Below are positions 39,849 to 47,632 of a DNA stretch of 56,864 bases, in pieces. Where the stretch lies: positions 1-56,864 of the forward strand of contig NZ_VCKX01000044.1 in NCBI RefSeq assembly GCF_005889725.1, in the 5' to 3' direction. This DNA is from Nonomuraea zeae. GTDB lineage: Bacteria > Actinomycetota > Actinomycetes > Streptosporangiales > Streptosporangiaceae. Under the pieces are notes generated by a model that was not told the DNA's origin, ran no database searches, and saw only the letters and a list, made by a program, of their open reading frames with translations. Numbering within the stretch: position 1 is the first letter of the stretch; every line of letters starts with the position of its first letter. A program made the position numbers and the translations under genes.

Positions 39849-42208
39849 GATTCAGATCCCCCATCCTGGTCGCTGTCCTGCCGCCCGCGTTGCCAGCCGG
39901 ACTGGAGCGAGGAGAGCAGCGCCCTGGCCTCTTCGGGCGAGCGCTCCTCGGCCGGTGGTACGGGGGGCGGCGCCTGCTTCAGCCGCTGCGGCAGGCCGGC
40001 CTGCCGTTCACGCTGGGGCAGGCCGGTGGTCCGCTCGCGCTGCGGGAGACCTCGTTCGCGCTGCGGGAGCTCCGTCGGCCGCTCGCGCTGCGGCAGCTCC
40101 CGTTCGCGTTGCTGGAGCTCCACCGGCCGCTCGCGCTGGGAGAGCTCCACGGGCCGCTCGTGGCGGGCCGGCGCGGACTCCTGCTGGGGCAGTGCGGAAG
40201 CGGGGGCGGAGGCCGGAGCGGAGGTGGCGGCGCGCTTGCTCGTACGGATGCGGCGCGGCAGCTCGCCGGGCCCCGTGGGGTCCTCGCGGACGACCGACAC
40301 GGAGACGGACTCGAACTCCAGCTGCTGCACCGGGGTGACCATGGGTTCGACCAGGGACCCGGGCACGAGCACGATGGCGGTGGTGCCGCCGTACGGGGAA
40401 AGCTTGAGCGTGACCTTGACGCCGTGCCTGGCCGCGAGCATGCCGACCACCGCGAACCCGAGCCGTTCCGTCTGGGAGGGGTCGAACTCCGGCGGGCTGG
40501 ACAGCCGCTCGTTGATGACCCGGCGGGTCTGCTCGTCCATGCCCAGGCCGCGGTCCTCGATCTCGACGGCGAAGCCTCTGCCGACCATCTCGCCGCGCAC
40601 GGAGACCTCGTTGCTGGGCGAGGAGAAGGAGGTGGCGTTCTCGATCAGCTCGGCGAACAGGTGCATGAGGTCGGCCACCGCCCCGCCGGAGACGCCGCAC
40701 TCCTGCATGGGGTAGACGCGGACCCGGGTGTACTCCTCGACCTGGGCCGCCGCGCCGCTCAGCACGTCCTCGATCGGGATGACGCCGCGCCACCTGCGGC
40801 CGGCCGCGCCACCCGAGAGCAGCACCAGGCCCTCGGCGTGCCGGCGCATGCGGGTGGTCAGGTGGTCGAGCTTGAACAGGCGCTCGAGCGCCTCGGGCTC
40901 CTCCGTCTGGCGCTGCATCTCGTCGAGCAGCCTGAGCTGGCGCTGCAGCAGCGACTGGCTGCGCCTGGCCAGGTTACGCAGCGCCTCGGACACGCCCTCG
41001 CGCAGCCTGGCCTGCTCGACGGCCGCGTCCACGGCGGTGCTCTGCACGCTGTCGAACGCCGAGGCCAGGTCGCTGACCTCGCTGGTCGCGTTGTCGCCCA
41101 CCCTGATGGGCGGCGCCTCCGTCTCGATGTCGACGCTCTCGCCCTTGCGCAGCTTCGAGACGACGTCGGGCAGCCGGATCTCGGCCAGGTCCAGCGCCGT
41201 ACGGCGCAGCGTCGCCATCTCCCTGGTGATCCGGCGGCCGAACCGGATCGAGATGAAGATGGAGAACACGACCGCGATCAGCCCGAGCGCGCCGGCGACG
41301 GCGGCCCGGACGATGATGGCCACGCCCGCGGGCTCCATCCTGGCCAGCAGCTTGTCGCCGGTGCGCCAGACGGCCTGGGCGTATTCCTTCTGCACCTGCT
41401 CGCCGATGCCCCGCCAGAGGTCGATGTCCACCGGCTGGCCGTTGACGTAGCCCTCCAGCAGGTTCTCCATCGTGACGTACCGCGGGGAGAAGTACATCTT
41501 CTCGAACGGCGTGCGCAGCTCGGTGTCGAGGTTGGCCAGCGCCTTGGGGAACAGGTGCGTCCTGGTGCCGTCGATGGCCGCCAGCATGTGGACGTCGTGC
41601 ATGCTCGCCCGGCCGTTCGAGGCGATGATCAGGGCGTGCTCCCTGCTCAGCAGCTCGCGCGTCTCGTCGGCGGCGATCAGGCCCTGCGCCTGGAGCGCGA
41701 GCTCCAGGTCGGTGCTGACCGTCAGCCTGGAGTACAGCAGGTGGACCTCGTCGGAGATCTTCGCGAACTCGGTGACGAGGCCGCCGGGGGTGAGCTTGCG
41801 CTCATCCACCTTCCGCCTGATGTCCGGCAGCCGGTCGGACACCTCGAACACGGTCTGGAGCTGGGACTTCATGTCCTGGGTCAGCGCCGACTGCGTGTCT
41901 TCGGACAGGCCGCGCTGCCGCAGCACCTTCCGGTTGTTGTCGACCTTCGCCCGCGCCTTGGACAGGGCGTCCGGGTCCTTGACCGTGCCCGCGAGCAGCT
42001 CGGCGGAGGCAAGTCGTTCGGTCTGCAGGTTGGAGACCAGGCCGTCGGCGTTGTTGATGACACCGGTCCAGATGCTCTCGACCTTCAGCAGGTTGAGCGC
42101 CTCCCCCGACGTGGTGCTCGCGGCGAAGCCCCAGAGCGCGATCAGGGAGATCAAGGGGATGACGAGCAGCGTCGAGATCTTGAATCTGATGGATCTGCCC
42201 GATGCCAT
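39845..42208 (-). CDS. Conservon histidine kinase-like protein CvnA (copy 2) with repeat tail
   Basis: A 787-residue conservon-type kinase. Membrane helices (RSIRFKISTLLVIPLISLIA and VAGALGLIAVVFSIFISIRF) flank a sensor region. The cytoplasmic part has FKLDHLTTRMRRHAEGLVLL, LMHLFAELIENATSFSSPSN (N-box), VEIEDRGLGMDEQTR (G1) and ERLGFAVVGMLAARHGVKVT (G2). The C-terminal 120 residues are an unusual tail: about seven copies of an L-P-Q-R-E-R motif, then a proline-rich end. ATG 42208 is supported by GGGAG eight nucleotides upstream. It overlaps the DUF742 gene by 4 nt. Such repeats could bind partner proteins and are absent from copy 1. Confidence 0.9.
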   Translation of the reverse strand: MASGRSIRFKISTLLVIPLISLIALWGFAASTTSGEALNLLKVESIWTGVINNADGLVSNLQTERLASAELLAGTVKDPDALSKARAKVDNNRKVLRQRGLSEDTQSALTQDMKSQLQTVFEVSDRLPDIRRKVDERKLTPGGLVTEFAKISDEVHLLYSRLTVSTDLELALQAQGLIAADETRELLSREHALIIASNGRASMHDVHMLAAIDGTRTHLFPKALANLDTELRTPFEKMYFSPRYVTMENLLEGYVNGQPVDIDLWRGIGEQVQKEYAQAVWRTGDKLLARMEPAGVAIIVRAAVAGALGLIAVVFSIFISIRFGRRITREMATLRRTALDLAEIRLPDVVSKLRKGESVDIETEAPPIRVGDNATSEVSDLASAFDSVQSTAVDAAVEQARLREGVSEALRNLARRSQSLLQRQLRLLDEMQRQTEEPEALERLFKLDHLTTRMRRHAEGLVLLSGGAAGRRWRGVIPIEDVLSGAAAQVEEYTRVRVYPMQECGVSGGAVADLMHLFAELIENATSFSSPSNEVSVRGEMVGRGFAVEIEDRGLGMDEQTRRVINERLSSPPEFDPSQTERLGFAVVGMLAARHGVKVTLKLSPYGGTTAIVLVPGSLVEPMVTPVQQLEFESVSVSVVREDPTGPGELPRRIRTSKRAATSAPASAPASALPQQESAPARHERPVELSQRERPVELQQRERELPQRERPTELPQRERGLPQRERTTGLPQRERQAGLPQRLKQAPPPVPPAEERSPEEARALLSSLQSGWQRGRQDSDQDGGSES
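39981..40163 (-). repeat. Tandem PQRER-coding repeat in the second CvnA tail
   Basis: About seven tandem units of 21 to 30 nt each encode variations of (E/G)-L-(P/Q/S)-Q-R-E-R. The DNA units are similar but not identical and stay in frame, so they diverged after expansion and the peptide is under selection. Confidence 0.72.
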
Positions 42209-42216
42209 GACACCCG

Positions 42217-42240
42217 CTCCCGGATAGAAGATCGCGGGAG
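42217..42240 (-). promoter_or_regulatory. Hairpin that could hide the ribosome-binding site of the second cvnA
   Basis: On the plus strand CTCCCG (42217-42222) pairs with CGGGAG (42235-42240) across 12 nt. On the minus-strand mRNA the 3' arm CGGGAG contains the GGGAG Shine-Dalgarno of the kinase. A -10-like TATTCT with TTAAAA 16 nt upstream lies just before it on that strand, so the hairpin is probably transcribed. Confidence 0.4.
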
Positions 42241-42264
42241 AGAATAGCATCGAAACAGATGGTT

Positions 42265-42939
42265 TTAAGATCGACTAGCGATAAATCTGTGATATGTCGG
42301 GAAATTTGCGGCTTCGACCGCGCGGCGCCGCCACGCCAGCCGGACCAGCCAACCGGCCAGCACTGCCAGCAGTGCCACCTCGGCGCCCAGCAGCAGCCGT
42401 TCGACCAGTCCGATCAGCACCCGGTCGCCCGGCAGGGCCACGTACGTGATCGCCAGCAGCCCGAACCCGCCGGCCAGCGTCACCCACTCCACCGCCCGCG
42501 CCACGGGCTTCCAGTCGGGGTCCGCGTTCAGCCTGGGGACCATCAGCAGCCCGGCGGCCGGGAGGCTCACGAACGCGGCCACGGACACGTACCGGTGGAT
42601 CTGGGCCGCCAGGTCGAGGTCGTGACCGATGGGTGTGGTCGGGATGATCGCCGCCACGATCAGCGCCCCCGACCACACCATCAGCAACCGCTCGGGCATC
42701 CCCCGCACGGGCGCCCCCGCAGACCGCAGCCCCGCCAGCAGCGCCAGCGACCCGATGCCGAGCACCGCCATCGCGACCTCCGTGACGCCCCCGCGGTCGG
42801 ACACGGCGTATTCGCTGACGGTGATGTTCATGGGGTCGAGGTACGGGTCCGGGACGATCTGCCCGACCACGACGGCCACCACCGCGAACATGATCGAGCC
42901 ACAGGCGATCAGGGGGTAGAGCCTCTTTGCTGCGGTCAT
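42265..42939 (-). CDS. DUF998-family membrane protein
   Basis: A 224-residue integral membrane protein with about six helices: LYPLIACGSIMFAVVAVVVG, VAMAVLGIGSLALLAGL, LLMVWSGALIVAAIIPTTPI, YVSVAAFVSLPAAGLLMV, WVTLAGGFGLLAITYV and LLLGAEVALLAVLAGWLVRL. The NITVSEYAVSDRGGVTEVAM and GHDLDLAAQIHRYVS segments are typical of DUF998 proteins. The function is unknown. ATG 42939 opens the hydrophobic start, and the stop lies 56 nt before the second cvnA on the same strand. Its AT-rich end may carry the kinase promoter. Confidence 0.82.
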   Translation of the reverse strand: MTAAKRLYPLIACGSIMFAVVAVVVGQIVPDPYLDPMNITVSEYAVSDRGGVTEVAMAVLGIGSLALLAGLRSAGAPVRGMPERLLMVWSGALIVAAIIPTTPIGHDLDLAAQIHRYVSVAAFVSLPAAGLLMVPRLNADPDWKPVARAVEWVTLAGGFGLLAITYVALPGDRVLIGLVERLLLGAEVALLAVLAGWLVRLAWRRRAVEAANFPTYHRFIASRS

Positions 42940-43246
42940 GGCACTACTGTCCCGCCCAGCGCCCTTACCCGGCATCCGGCGCCACCCCCTACCCATCCCT
43001 GATCCGACCCCGAGACGAGCCTCCGTCCTCCACGGCCGCGCACGGTGGGCACCGGCGCCGGTGACCCGCCTCGCGAAGGCCCGCTCACCGGCCTCATCCC
43101 TGACCCTGGCACCCTCGTCCCTTCCGCCCCGGCCCGCTCTTCCGGGCTCGACGGCGTGCAACTCCCCCGTTCTGCCGCCGGCATGCGCGAACCCCCTGAG
43201 GAAAGTGGATCTCCTCAGGGGGTTCGGCAGGCGGGCCGGTGGGGGG
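42940..43246. other. Gene-poor 307-bp stretch between a DUF998 gene and the xylose operon
   Basis: No convincing gene was found. Both strands contain open but non-native-looking frames with biased proline, glycine and arginine content. The only clear element is the xylB terminator hairpin at 43189-43225, and a promoter for the DUF998 gene presumably lies in the left half. Confidence 0.6.
43189..43225 (-). terminator. Strong hairpin terminator of the xylose operon
   Basis: GAACCCCCTGAGGA (43189-43202) and TCCTCAGGGGGTTC (43212-43225) make a perfect 14-bp stem with a 9-nt loop. It sits 22 nt downstream of the xylB stop on the minus strand. There is no U-run. Confidence 0.75.
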
Positions 43247-44659
43247 TCAGTCGAGGATGTGGGCCGTCGCCCGGGCGTAGCGCTCGCGGATCGCCGGGAT
43301 CGCCTCCCCCTCGTACGTCTCCGTGTCCTCGGAACGCCAGTCGGGGTCGGTGACCAGCGTGGCGGCCTGGTGGGCGGCGCCGTCGGCGACGTACTCGGCC
43401 GGCGGGGGCACCGTGATCGGGACCCCGAAGACGGTCGGGGCGATGCGCCGGACCGCCTCGGAGCGGGCCGCGCCGCCGATCAGCAGCACGCGCTCGGGAC
43501 GCATGCTCAGCGCGTCCAGGGCGTCGGCGAGGCCGCAGAGCATGCCTTCGACGGACGCGCGGGCCAGGTGTGCGGGGGTCGAGGTGGCCAGGGTCAGCCC
43601 GTGGATCGAGCCCGTCGCGGTCGGGCGGTTGGGGGTGCGCTCGCCCTCCAGGTACGGCACCAGCGTGAGCCCGTCCGCCCCGGGAGGCGCCTGGAGCGCG
43701 AGGTCGCTCAGCGCGTCGAGGCCGACGCCGGCGATGCGGGCGGCGGCGTCCAGGACCCGCGCGGCGTTGAGCGTGCACACCAGCGGCAGGAAGCGTCCCG
43801 TGGCGTCGGCGAACCCGGCGACCGCTCCCGACGGGTCGGCGCTGGGCGACTCCGTGACCGCGAACACCGTGCCCGACGTCCCGAGCGACACCACCACGTC
43901 ACCGGACCGCGCGCCCACGCCGAGCGCCGCGGCCATGTTGTCGCCCGTCCCCGGCGCGATCAGCATCCGGCCGGCGGTGACCTGCTCCGCCGGGCCCAGG
44001 ACGCGGGGCAGCAGGGGCACCGCGCCGAAGGCGGCCTTCAGCAGGTCCGTACGGTAGGCCCCGGCCGCGGGTGACCAGTAACCCGTGCCCGAGGCGTCGC
44101 CCCGGTCGGTCGTGAGCCGGTCGAGGGCGGGCGGCGGCGCGTCCTGCCAGGCCGCCGCGTCGAAGCCCCCGGCGCCGAGCGCGCCGGCCAGCCGCCAGGT
44201 GAGCCAGTCGTGCGGCAGGCACACCGCGGCCGTGCGCCGCGCGTTGTCGGGCTCGTGCTCGGCCAGCCAGCGCAGCTTGGTCACCGTGAACGAGGCGACG
44301 GGCACCGAGCCCACCGCGTCCGCCCACGCCTGCGGCCCGCCCAGCTCGGCCACCAGGTCGACGGCGGCCTGGGCGGAGCGGGTGTCGTTCCAGAGGAGGG
44401 CGTCGCGCACGACGTTTCCGGACTCGTCCAGGCAGACCATGCCGTGCTGCTGCCCCGCGACGCTGACGGCCGCCACGTCGTCCAGCCCGCCGGCCTCCTC
44501 GATGGCCTGCAGTAACGCGGCCCACCAGTGCGAGGGGTGCACCTCGGTGCCGCCCGGGTGCGCGGCGCGGCCCTGGCGCACCAGCGCTCCGGTCTCCGCG
44601 TCCCTAATGACGACCTTGCAGCTCTGCGTCGAGGAATCAACCCCAGCGACCAGCGTCAC
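43247..44659 (-). CDS. xylB: Xylulokinase
   Basis: A 470-residue FGGY-family kinase that phosphorylates D-xylulose to xylulose 5-phosphate using ATP. The first strand-loop [20 protein letters not shown], the [16 protein letters not shown] region, [20 protein letters not shown], and the C-terminal ATP-site [19 protein letters not shown] and [20 protein letters not shown] are all present. The GTG start overlaps the xylA stop by 4 nt (GTGA), so translation is coupled. A strong hairpin terminator lies just downstream. The length is typical of the family. Confidence 0.95.
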   Translation of the reverse strand: MTLVAGVDSSTQSCKVVIRDAETGALVRQGRAAHPGGTEVHPSHWWAALLQAIEEAGGLDDVAAVSVAGQQHGMVCLDESGNVVRDALLWNDTRSAQAAVDLVAELGGPQAWADAVGSVPVASFTVTKLRWLAEHEPDNARRTAAVCLPHDWLTWRLAGALGAGGFDAAAWQDAPPPALDRLTTDRGDASGTGYWSPAAGAYRTDLLKAAFGAVPLLPRVLGPAEQVTAGRMLIAPGTGDNMAAALGVGARSGDVVVSLGTSGTVFAVTESPSADPSGAVAGFADATGRFLPLVCTLNAARVLDAAARIAGVGLDALSDLALQAPPGADGLTLVPYLEGERTPNRPTATGSIHGLTLATSTPAHLARASVEGMLCGLADALDALSMRPERVLLIGGAARSEAVRRIAPTVFGVPITVPPPAEYVADGAAHQAATLVTDPDWRSEDTETYEGEAIPAIRERYARATAHILD

Positions 44660-45801
44660 CCACGAACTCCTAACAGATGCTCCAGCGCAAGCTGGTTGAG
44701 ATGGGTGAAATGGTAGCCCCGCCGGGCCGCCACCTCAGGATCGAAGTCGTCGCCGGCCAGATCGGCCAGGGTCTCGCCCCGGTTGAGCGTGGGCAGGCCG
44801 AGCTCGTCGACGCGGGAGGCCCGCAGCGCCTCCCGTACGTCTGGATCGGCCCTGAAATTTCGGGCCTTATGGCGAAGTATCAGGTATGTCCGCATATTTG
44901 CGGCTGCTGACTCCCACACATCCGCCGGATCCTCCGTGCGCGACGGCTTGTAGTCGAAGTGCCGCGGACCGTCGTAGCCGCCGTGCTCCAGCAGGTCGAC
45001 GAGGAAGAAGGCGCTCATAACGTCGCCGTGCCCGAAGACCAGGTCCTGGTCGAACCTGGGCCCGTGCTGCCCGTTCAGGTCGATGTGGAACAGCTTGCCG
45101 TGCCACAGCGCCTGCGCGACGCCGTGCACGAAGTTGAGTCCGGCCATCTGCTCGTGCCCCACCTCGGGGTTGAGCCCGACCATCTCCGGATGCTCCAGCT
45201 CGCCGATGAACGCCAGCGCGTGCCCGATCGTCGGCAGCAGGATGTCGCCGCGCGGCTCGTTGGGCTTGGGCTCGATCGCGAAGCGGAGGTCGTAGCCGCG
45301 CTCGCGCACGTAGCCGCAGAGCAGGTCGATGGCCTCCTTGTAGCGGCCGAGCGCCGAGCGCACGTCCTTGGCCGCGTCGGACTCCGCCCCCTCCCTGCCG
45401 CCCCAGCACACGTAGGTGGTGGCGCCGAGTGAGGCGGCGAGGTCGAGGTTGCGCGTCACCTTGCGCAGCGCGTACCGCCGGACGTCGCGGTCGTTGCTGG
45501 TGAACGCGCCGTCGCGGAAGACGGGGTGCGTGAACAGGTTGGTGGTGGCCATGGGCACTTTCAGCCCGGTCTCGGCGAGCGCTTTCCGGAAGGCCGCGAT
45601 CGCCCGGTCCCGATCGCGTTCGACGGCGAGCAGGTCGTCGTCGTGGAAGGTGACGCCGTAGGCCCCCAGCTCGGCCAGCCGATGCACGCTCTCGACGGGG
45701 TCGAGGGGCGCCCGAGCGGCGTCCCCGAACGGATCGCGCGCCTGCCAGCCGACCGTCCACAGACCGAAGGTGAATCGATCATCAGGGGTTGGCTCGTACA
45801 T
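44656..45801 (-). CDS. xylA: Xylose isomerase
   Basis: A 381-residue TIM-barrel xylose isomerase that converts D-xylose to D-xylulose and needs divalent metal. The catalytic His is in [20 protein letters not shown]. The metal site residues are in [20 protein letters not shown] and [20 protein letters not shown], and in [23 protein letters not shown] 45801 begins [18 protein letters not shown], the usual N-terminus of actinomycete enzymes. The -10-like CAGCAT ends 6 nt before the start, so the message may be leaderless. It forms a xylA-xylB operon; no xylose transporter or repressor gene lies beside it. Confidence 0.96.
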   Translation of the reverse strand: MYEPTPDDRFTFGLWTVGWQARDPFGDAARAPLDPVESVHRLAELGAYGVTFHDDDLLAVERDRDRAIAAFRKALAETGLKVPMATTNLFTHPVFRDGAFTSNDRDVRRYALRKVTRNLDLAASLGATTYVCWGGREGAESDAAKDVRSALGRYKEAIDLLCGYVRERGYDLRFAIEPKPNEPRGDILLPTIGHALAFIGELEHPEMVGLNPEVGHEQMAGLNFVHGVAQALWHGKLFHIDLNGQHGPRFDQDLVFGHGDVMSAFFLVDLLEHGGYDGPRHFDYKPSRTEDPADVWESAAANMRTYLILRHKARNFRADPDVREALRASRVDELGLPTLNRGETLADLAGDDFDPEVAARRGYHFTHLNQLALEHLLGVRG

Positions 45802-45817
45802 GGTTCGATGCTGCCCC

Positions 45818-45835
45818 TGTGATCAGTTGTTCACA
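45818..45835 (-). promoter_or_regulatory. Candidate operator within the xylA promoter
   Basis: TGTGATCAGTTGTTCACA is an imperfect palindrome (14 of 18 positions symmetric) with arms TGTGA and TCACA. On the minus strand TTGTGA could be the -35 element, with CAGCAT 17 nt downstream as the -10, so a repressor bound here would block RNA polymerase. It overlaps the stop of the small upstream gene. Confidence 0.5.
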
Positions 45836-46019
45836 AGCCCGAGGGATCACGCCCGACGCTGATCTCCTCGGCGATCTTGCGGATCTCCGTCACCTCGAGG
45901 CCGGGAGCCTTGGGGAGGTGGCGCAGCAACGCGTCCATCACCACGGGCACGGGCTGGCCCGCGAAACGGCCCGCGATCCCGTGGACCGCCCTGAACAGCG
46001 CCTCTTCGGTGTCGTGCAT
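45831..46019 (-). CDS. Small protein of 62 residues, function unknown
   Basis: A 62-residue acidic, mostly helical protein (EEALFRAVHGIAGRFAGQPV and VTEIRKIAEEIS). The reading frame is short, but a strong GAGGAG ribosome-binding site six nucleotides upstream of ATG 46019 argues that it is translated. No motif, signal peptide or membrane helix is seen. It lies directly upstream of xylA on the same strand, with its end inside the xylA promoter region. I do not know its function. Confidence 0.6.
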   Translation of the reverse strand: MHDTEEALFRAVHGIAGRFAGQPVPVVMDALLRHLPKAPGLEVTEIRKIAEEISVGRDPSGL

Positions 46020-46079
46020 CGGCCTCTCCTCGTTCGGGTACCCGGAGAACGGTACGGCCTGGGGGCGACAGTTCGCGCG

Positions 46080-46529
46080 CTACCCCTCCAGCGTGTTCCG
46101 GACCGCGGAGCAAATCTCGTCGAGCCGGCGCACCTGCTCGGGGGTGAGCGCGTCGAACAGGCTCCGCCGTACCTCCTCGACGTGGCCGGGCGCGGCGGTG
46201 GCGAGCGTGGCGAATCCGTCGTCCGTGAGCACGGCGAAGTTGCCGCGGCGGTCGGCGGGGCAGCGCTCGCGGCGGACCCACCCGCGCTCCTCCAGGCGGG
46301 CGACCGCGTGGGACAGACGGCTCTGCGAGCTCCGGGCCCGGGCGGCGAGCTCGCTCATCCGCATCGACCGCTCCGGGGCCTCCGAGAGCGCCACCAGGAT
46401 CATGTAGTACGCGTGCGGCATGCCCGCGTCCCGCTGCAGCTGGCGGTCGAGCGCCTCGTCGATGAGCTGGGTCGCGGCCAGGAAGTTCCGCCAGGTGCGT
46501 TGTTCGTCCTCATCTAGCCATCTGGTCAC
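46080..46529 (-). CDS. MarR-family transcription regulator
   Basis: A 149-residue MarR regulator. It has the dimerisation helix LIDEALDRQLQRDAGMPHAY, the DNA-binding helices LSEAPERSMRMSELAARARS and RLSHAVARLEERGWVRRERC, the DRRGNFAVLTDDGFA wing and a final dimer helix. It is divergent from a VOC-family gene with 61 nt between the starts, a classic regulator-target arrangement, so it probably represses that gene and itself. The GTG at 46529 follows GGGAGA directly. The AT-rich stretch around 46540-46559 may hold its operator. Confidence 0.9.
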   Translation of the reverse strand: MTRWLDEDEQRTWRNFLAATQLIDEALDRQLQRDAGMPHAYYMILVALSEAPERSMRMSELAARARSSQSRLSHAVARLEERGWVRRERCPADRRGNFAVLTDDGFATLATAAPGHVEEVRRSLFDALTPEQVRRLDEICSAVRNTLEG

Positions 46530-46590
46530 TCTCCCAATTTAGTTGAACGCTCATATACTTGGGCCCGGACTCTGCTGAAAGGGGCACACC

Positions 46591-47100
46591 ATGCCGGTCC
46601 AGCGGCTCAACCACGCGGTCCTCTACGTCCGCGACGTCGAACGCAGCGTCGCGTTCTATCGCGAGGCCCTCGGCTTCGAGGTCGTCATGGGCATGCGGGG
46701 GGCCGCCTTCCTCCAGGCTCCCGGCTCCTCTAACGATCACGACCTGGGCCTGTTCGAGATCGGCGCGAACGCGACGTCCTCACCGGCCGGGCGCACCTCG
46801 GTCGGCCTCTACCACCTGGCGTGGGAGGTCGACACCCTCGACGAGCTGGAGCGCGTCTCGGCCACGCTGAGCGATCTCGGCGCGCTGGTCGGGGCCTCCG
46901 ACCACGGCACGACCAAGGCGCTGTACGCGAAGGACCCGGACGGGCTGGAGTTCGAGGTGTCGTGGCTGGTGCCGGCCTCGCTGCTCACCGACGAGATCCT
47001 GGCCGCACGGTCGAGCATCCGCCCGCTCGACCTCGCCGCCGACAAGGAACGGTTCGGCGCACAGACTCGCGGCGGCGTGGGCGTGTCCATCCCGGTCTGA
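46591..47100 (+). CDS. VOC-family (glyoxalase/ring-cleavage dioxygenase-like) protein
   Basis: A 169-residue vicinal oxygen chelate protein. The N-terminal strand set is clear in RLNHAVLYVRDVERSVAFYR and EALGFEVVMG, and the C-terminal half contains SVGLYHLAWEVDTLDELERV and ALYAKDPDGLEFEVSWLV, with candidate metal ligands His8, His75-region and the late glutamate. Such proteins include dioxygenases and thiol transferases that detoxify compounds. ATG 46591 follows a good GAAAGG site. The divergent MarR gene probably controls it. Confidence 0.87.
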   Translation: MPVQRLNHAVLYVRDVERSVAFYREALGFEVVMGMRGAAFLQAPGSSNDHDLGLFEIGANATSSPAGRTSVGLYHLAWEVDTLDELERVSATLSDLGALVGASDHGTTKALYAKDPDGLEFEVSWLVPASLLTDEILAARSSIRPLDLAADKERFGAQTRGGVGVSIPV

Positions 47101-47171
47101 AGTACCGTGGGAGGTATCCGGCTCTTTCACCCGTGGACCACCCCGCGGGCCGACTTCCACGGAGAGCGGTC

Positions 47172-47531
47172 ATGCCAAGCGATCCTGATCACGTGCTCGA
47201 CGCCATCGACGGCATCGTCGACGAGTGGGAGACGCTGAGCGCCGACGCCATGCGCTGGGCGCCTCCCGAGGACAAGAGTTCCGATTTCATGACCGAGGTG
47301 ACCGAGATCTTCGGTCCGCTCGCCAATGCGTTCACCCAGGCGCTGCGTCCCGTCAGCGACGCGTTCGAGCGCGTCATGCAGGTGCTGGACGGGGAGGACC
47401 GCGGCGCGGGACCGGTCTGGGAGGACGGGTCCGTCTGGCTCGACGAGGACGAGGACCCAGGCGAGGGTCGAGGCCAGGACCAGGACCAGGACCAGGGCGA
47501 GGGCGGCGGGCCCGGGTCCCGCGCGCCCTGA
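47172..47531 (+). CDS. Acidic hypothetical protein with low-complexity tail
   Basis: A 119-residue acidic protein. The N-terminal 70 residues are amphipathic helices (HVLDAIDGIVDEWETLSADA and LANAFTQALRPVSDAFERVM). The end is a low-complexity D/E/G/Q run that includes D-Q repeated three times, encoded by GACCAG hexamer repeats. ATG 47172 is preceded by GGAG at a good distance. It lies 71 nt downstream of the VOC gene on the same strand and may be co-transcribed. I do not recognise the family. Confidence 0.6.
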   Translation: MPSDPDHVLDAIDGIVDEWETLSADAMRWAPPEDKSSDFMTEVTEIFGPLANAFTQALRPVSDAFERVMQVLDGEDRGAGPVWEDGSVWLDEDEDPGEGRGQDQDQDQGEGGGPGSRAP

Positions 47532-47537
47532 CGACCG

Positions 47538-47576
47538 CGGCCGGTCCGCTCGGCCGGTTCGCTCGGCCGGTCGGTG
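47538..47576. repeat. Three 13-bp tandem repeats after the acidic protein gene
   Basis: CGGCCGGT recurs at 47538, 47551 and 47564, with the intervening bases TCGCT-like, giving three 13-bp units. It lies just after the stop of the 119-residue gene and before the convergent radical SAM gene. The self-complementary CGGCCG core allows alternative hairpins, so it may act as a terminator. Confidence 0.5.
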
Positions 47577-47632
47577 CCTCCTGACGGGCCCCACCTCTCC
47601 ACGACGGCTGTCCGGCGTCCGGACGTCCGGGG

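Noticed and set aside
42936..43184. 82-codon minus-strand frame in the DUF998/xylB gap
   Set aside because: The translation is Pro/Gly/Arg-rich without helices or motifs, and no Shine-Dalgarno precedes it.
44820..44900. A lower-GC patch within xylA as a sign of frameshift or insertion
   Set aside because: The reading frame and protein sequence stay continuous and typical of xylose isomerases across the patch.
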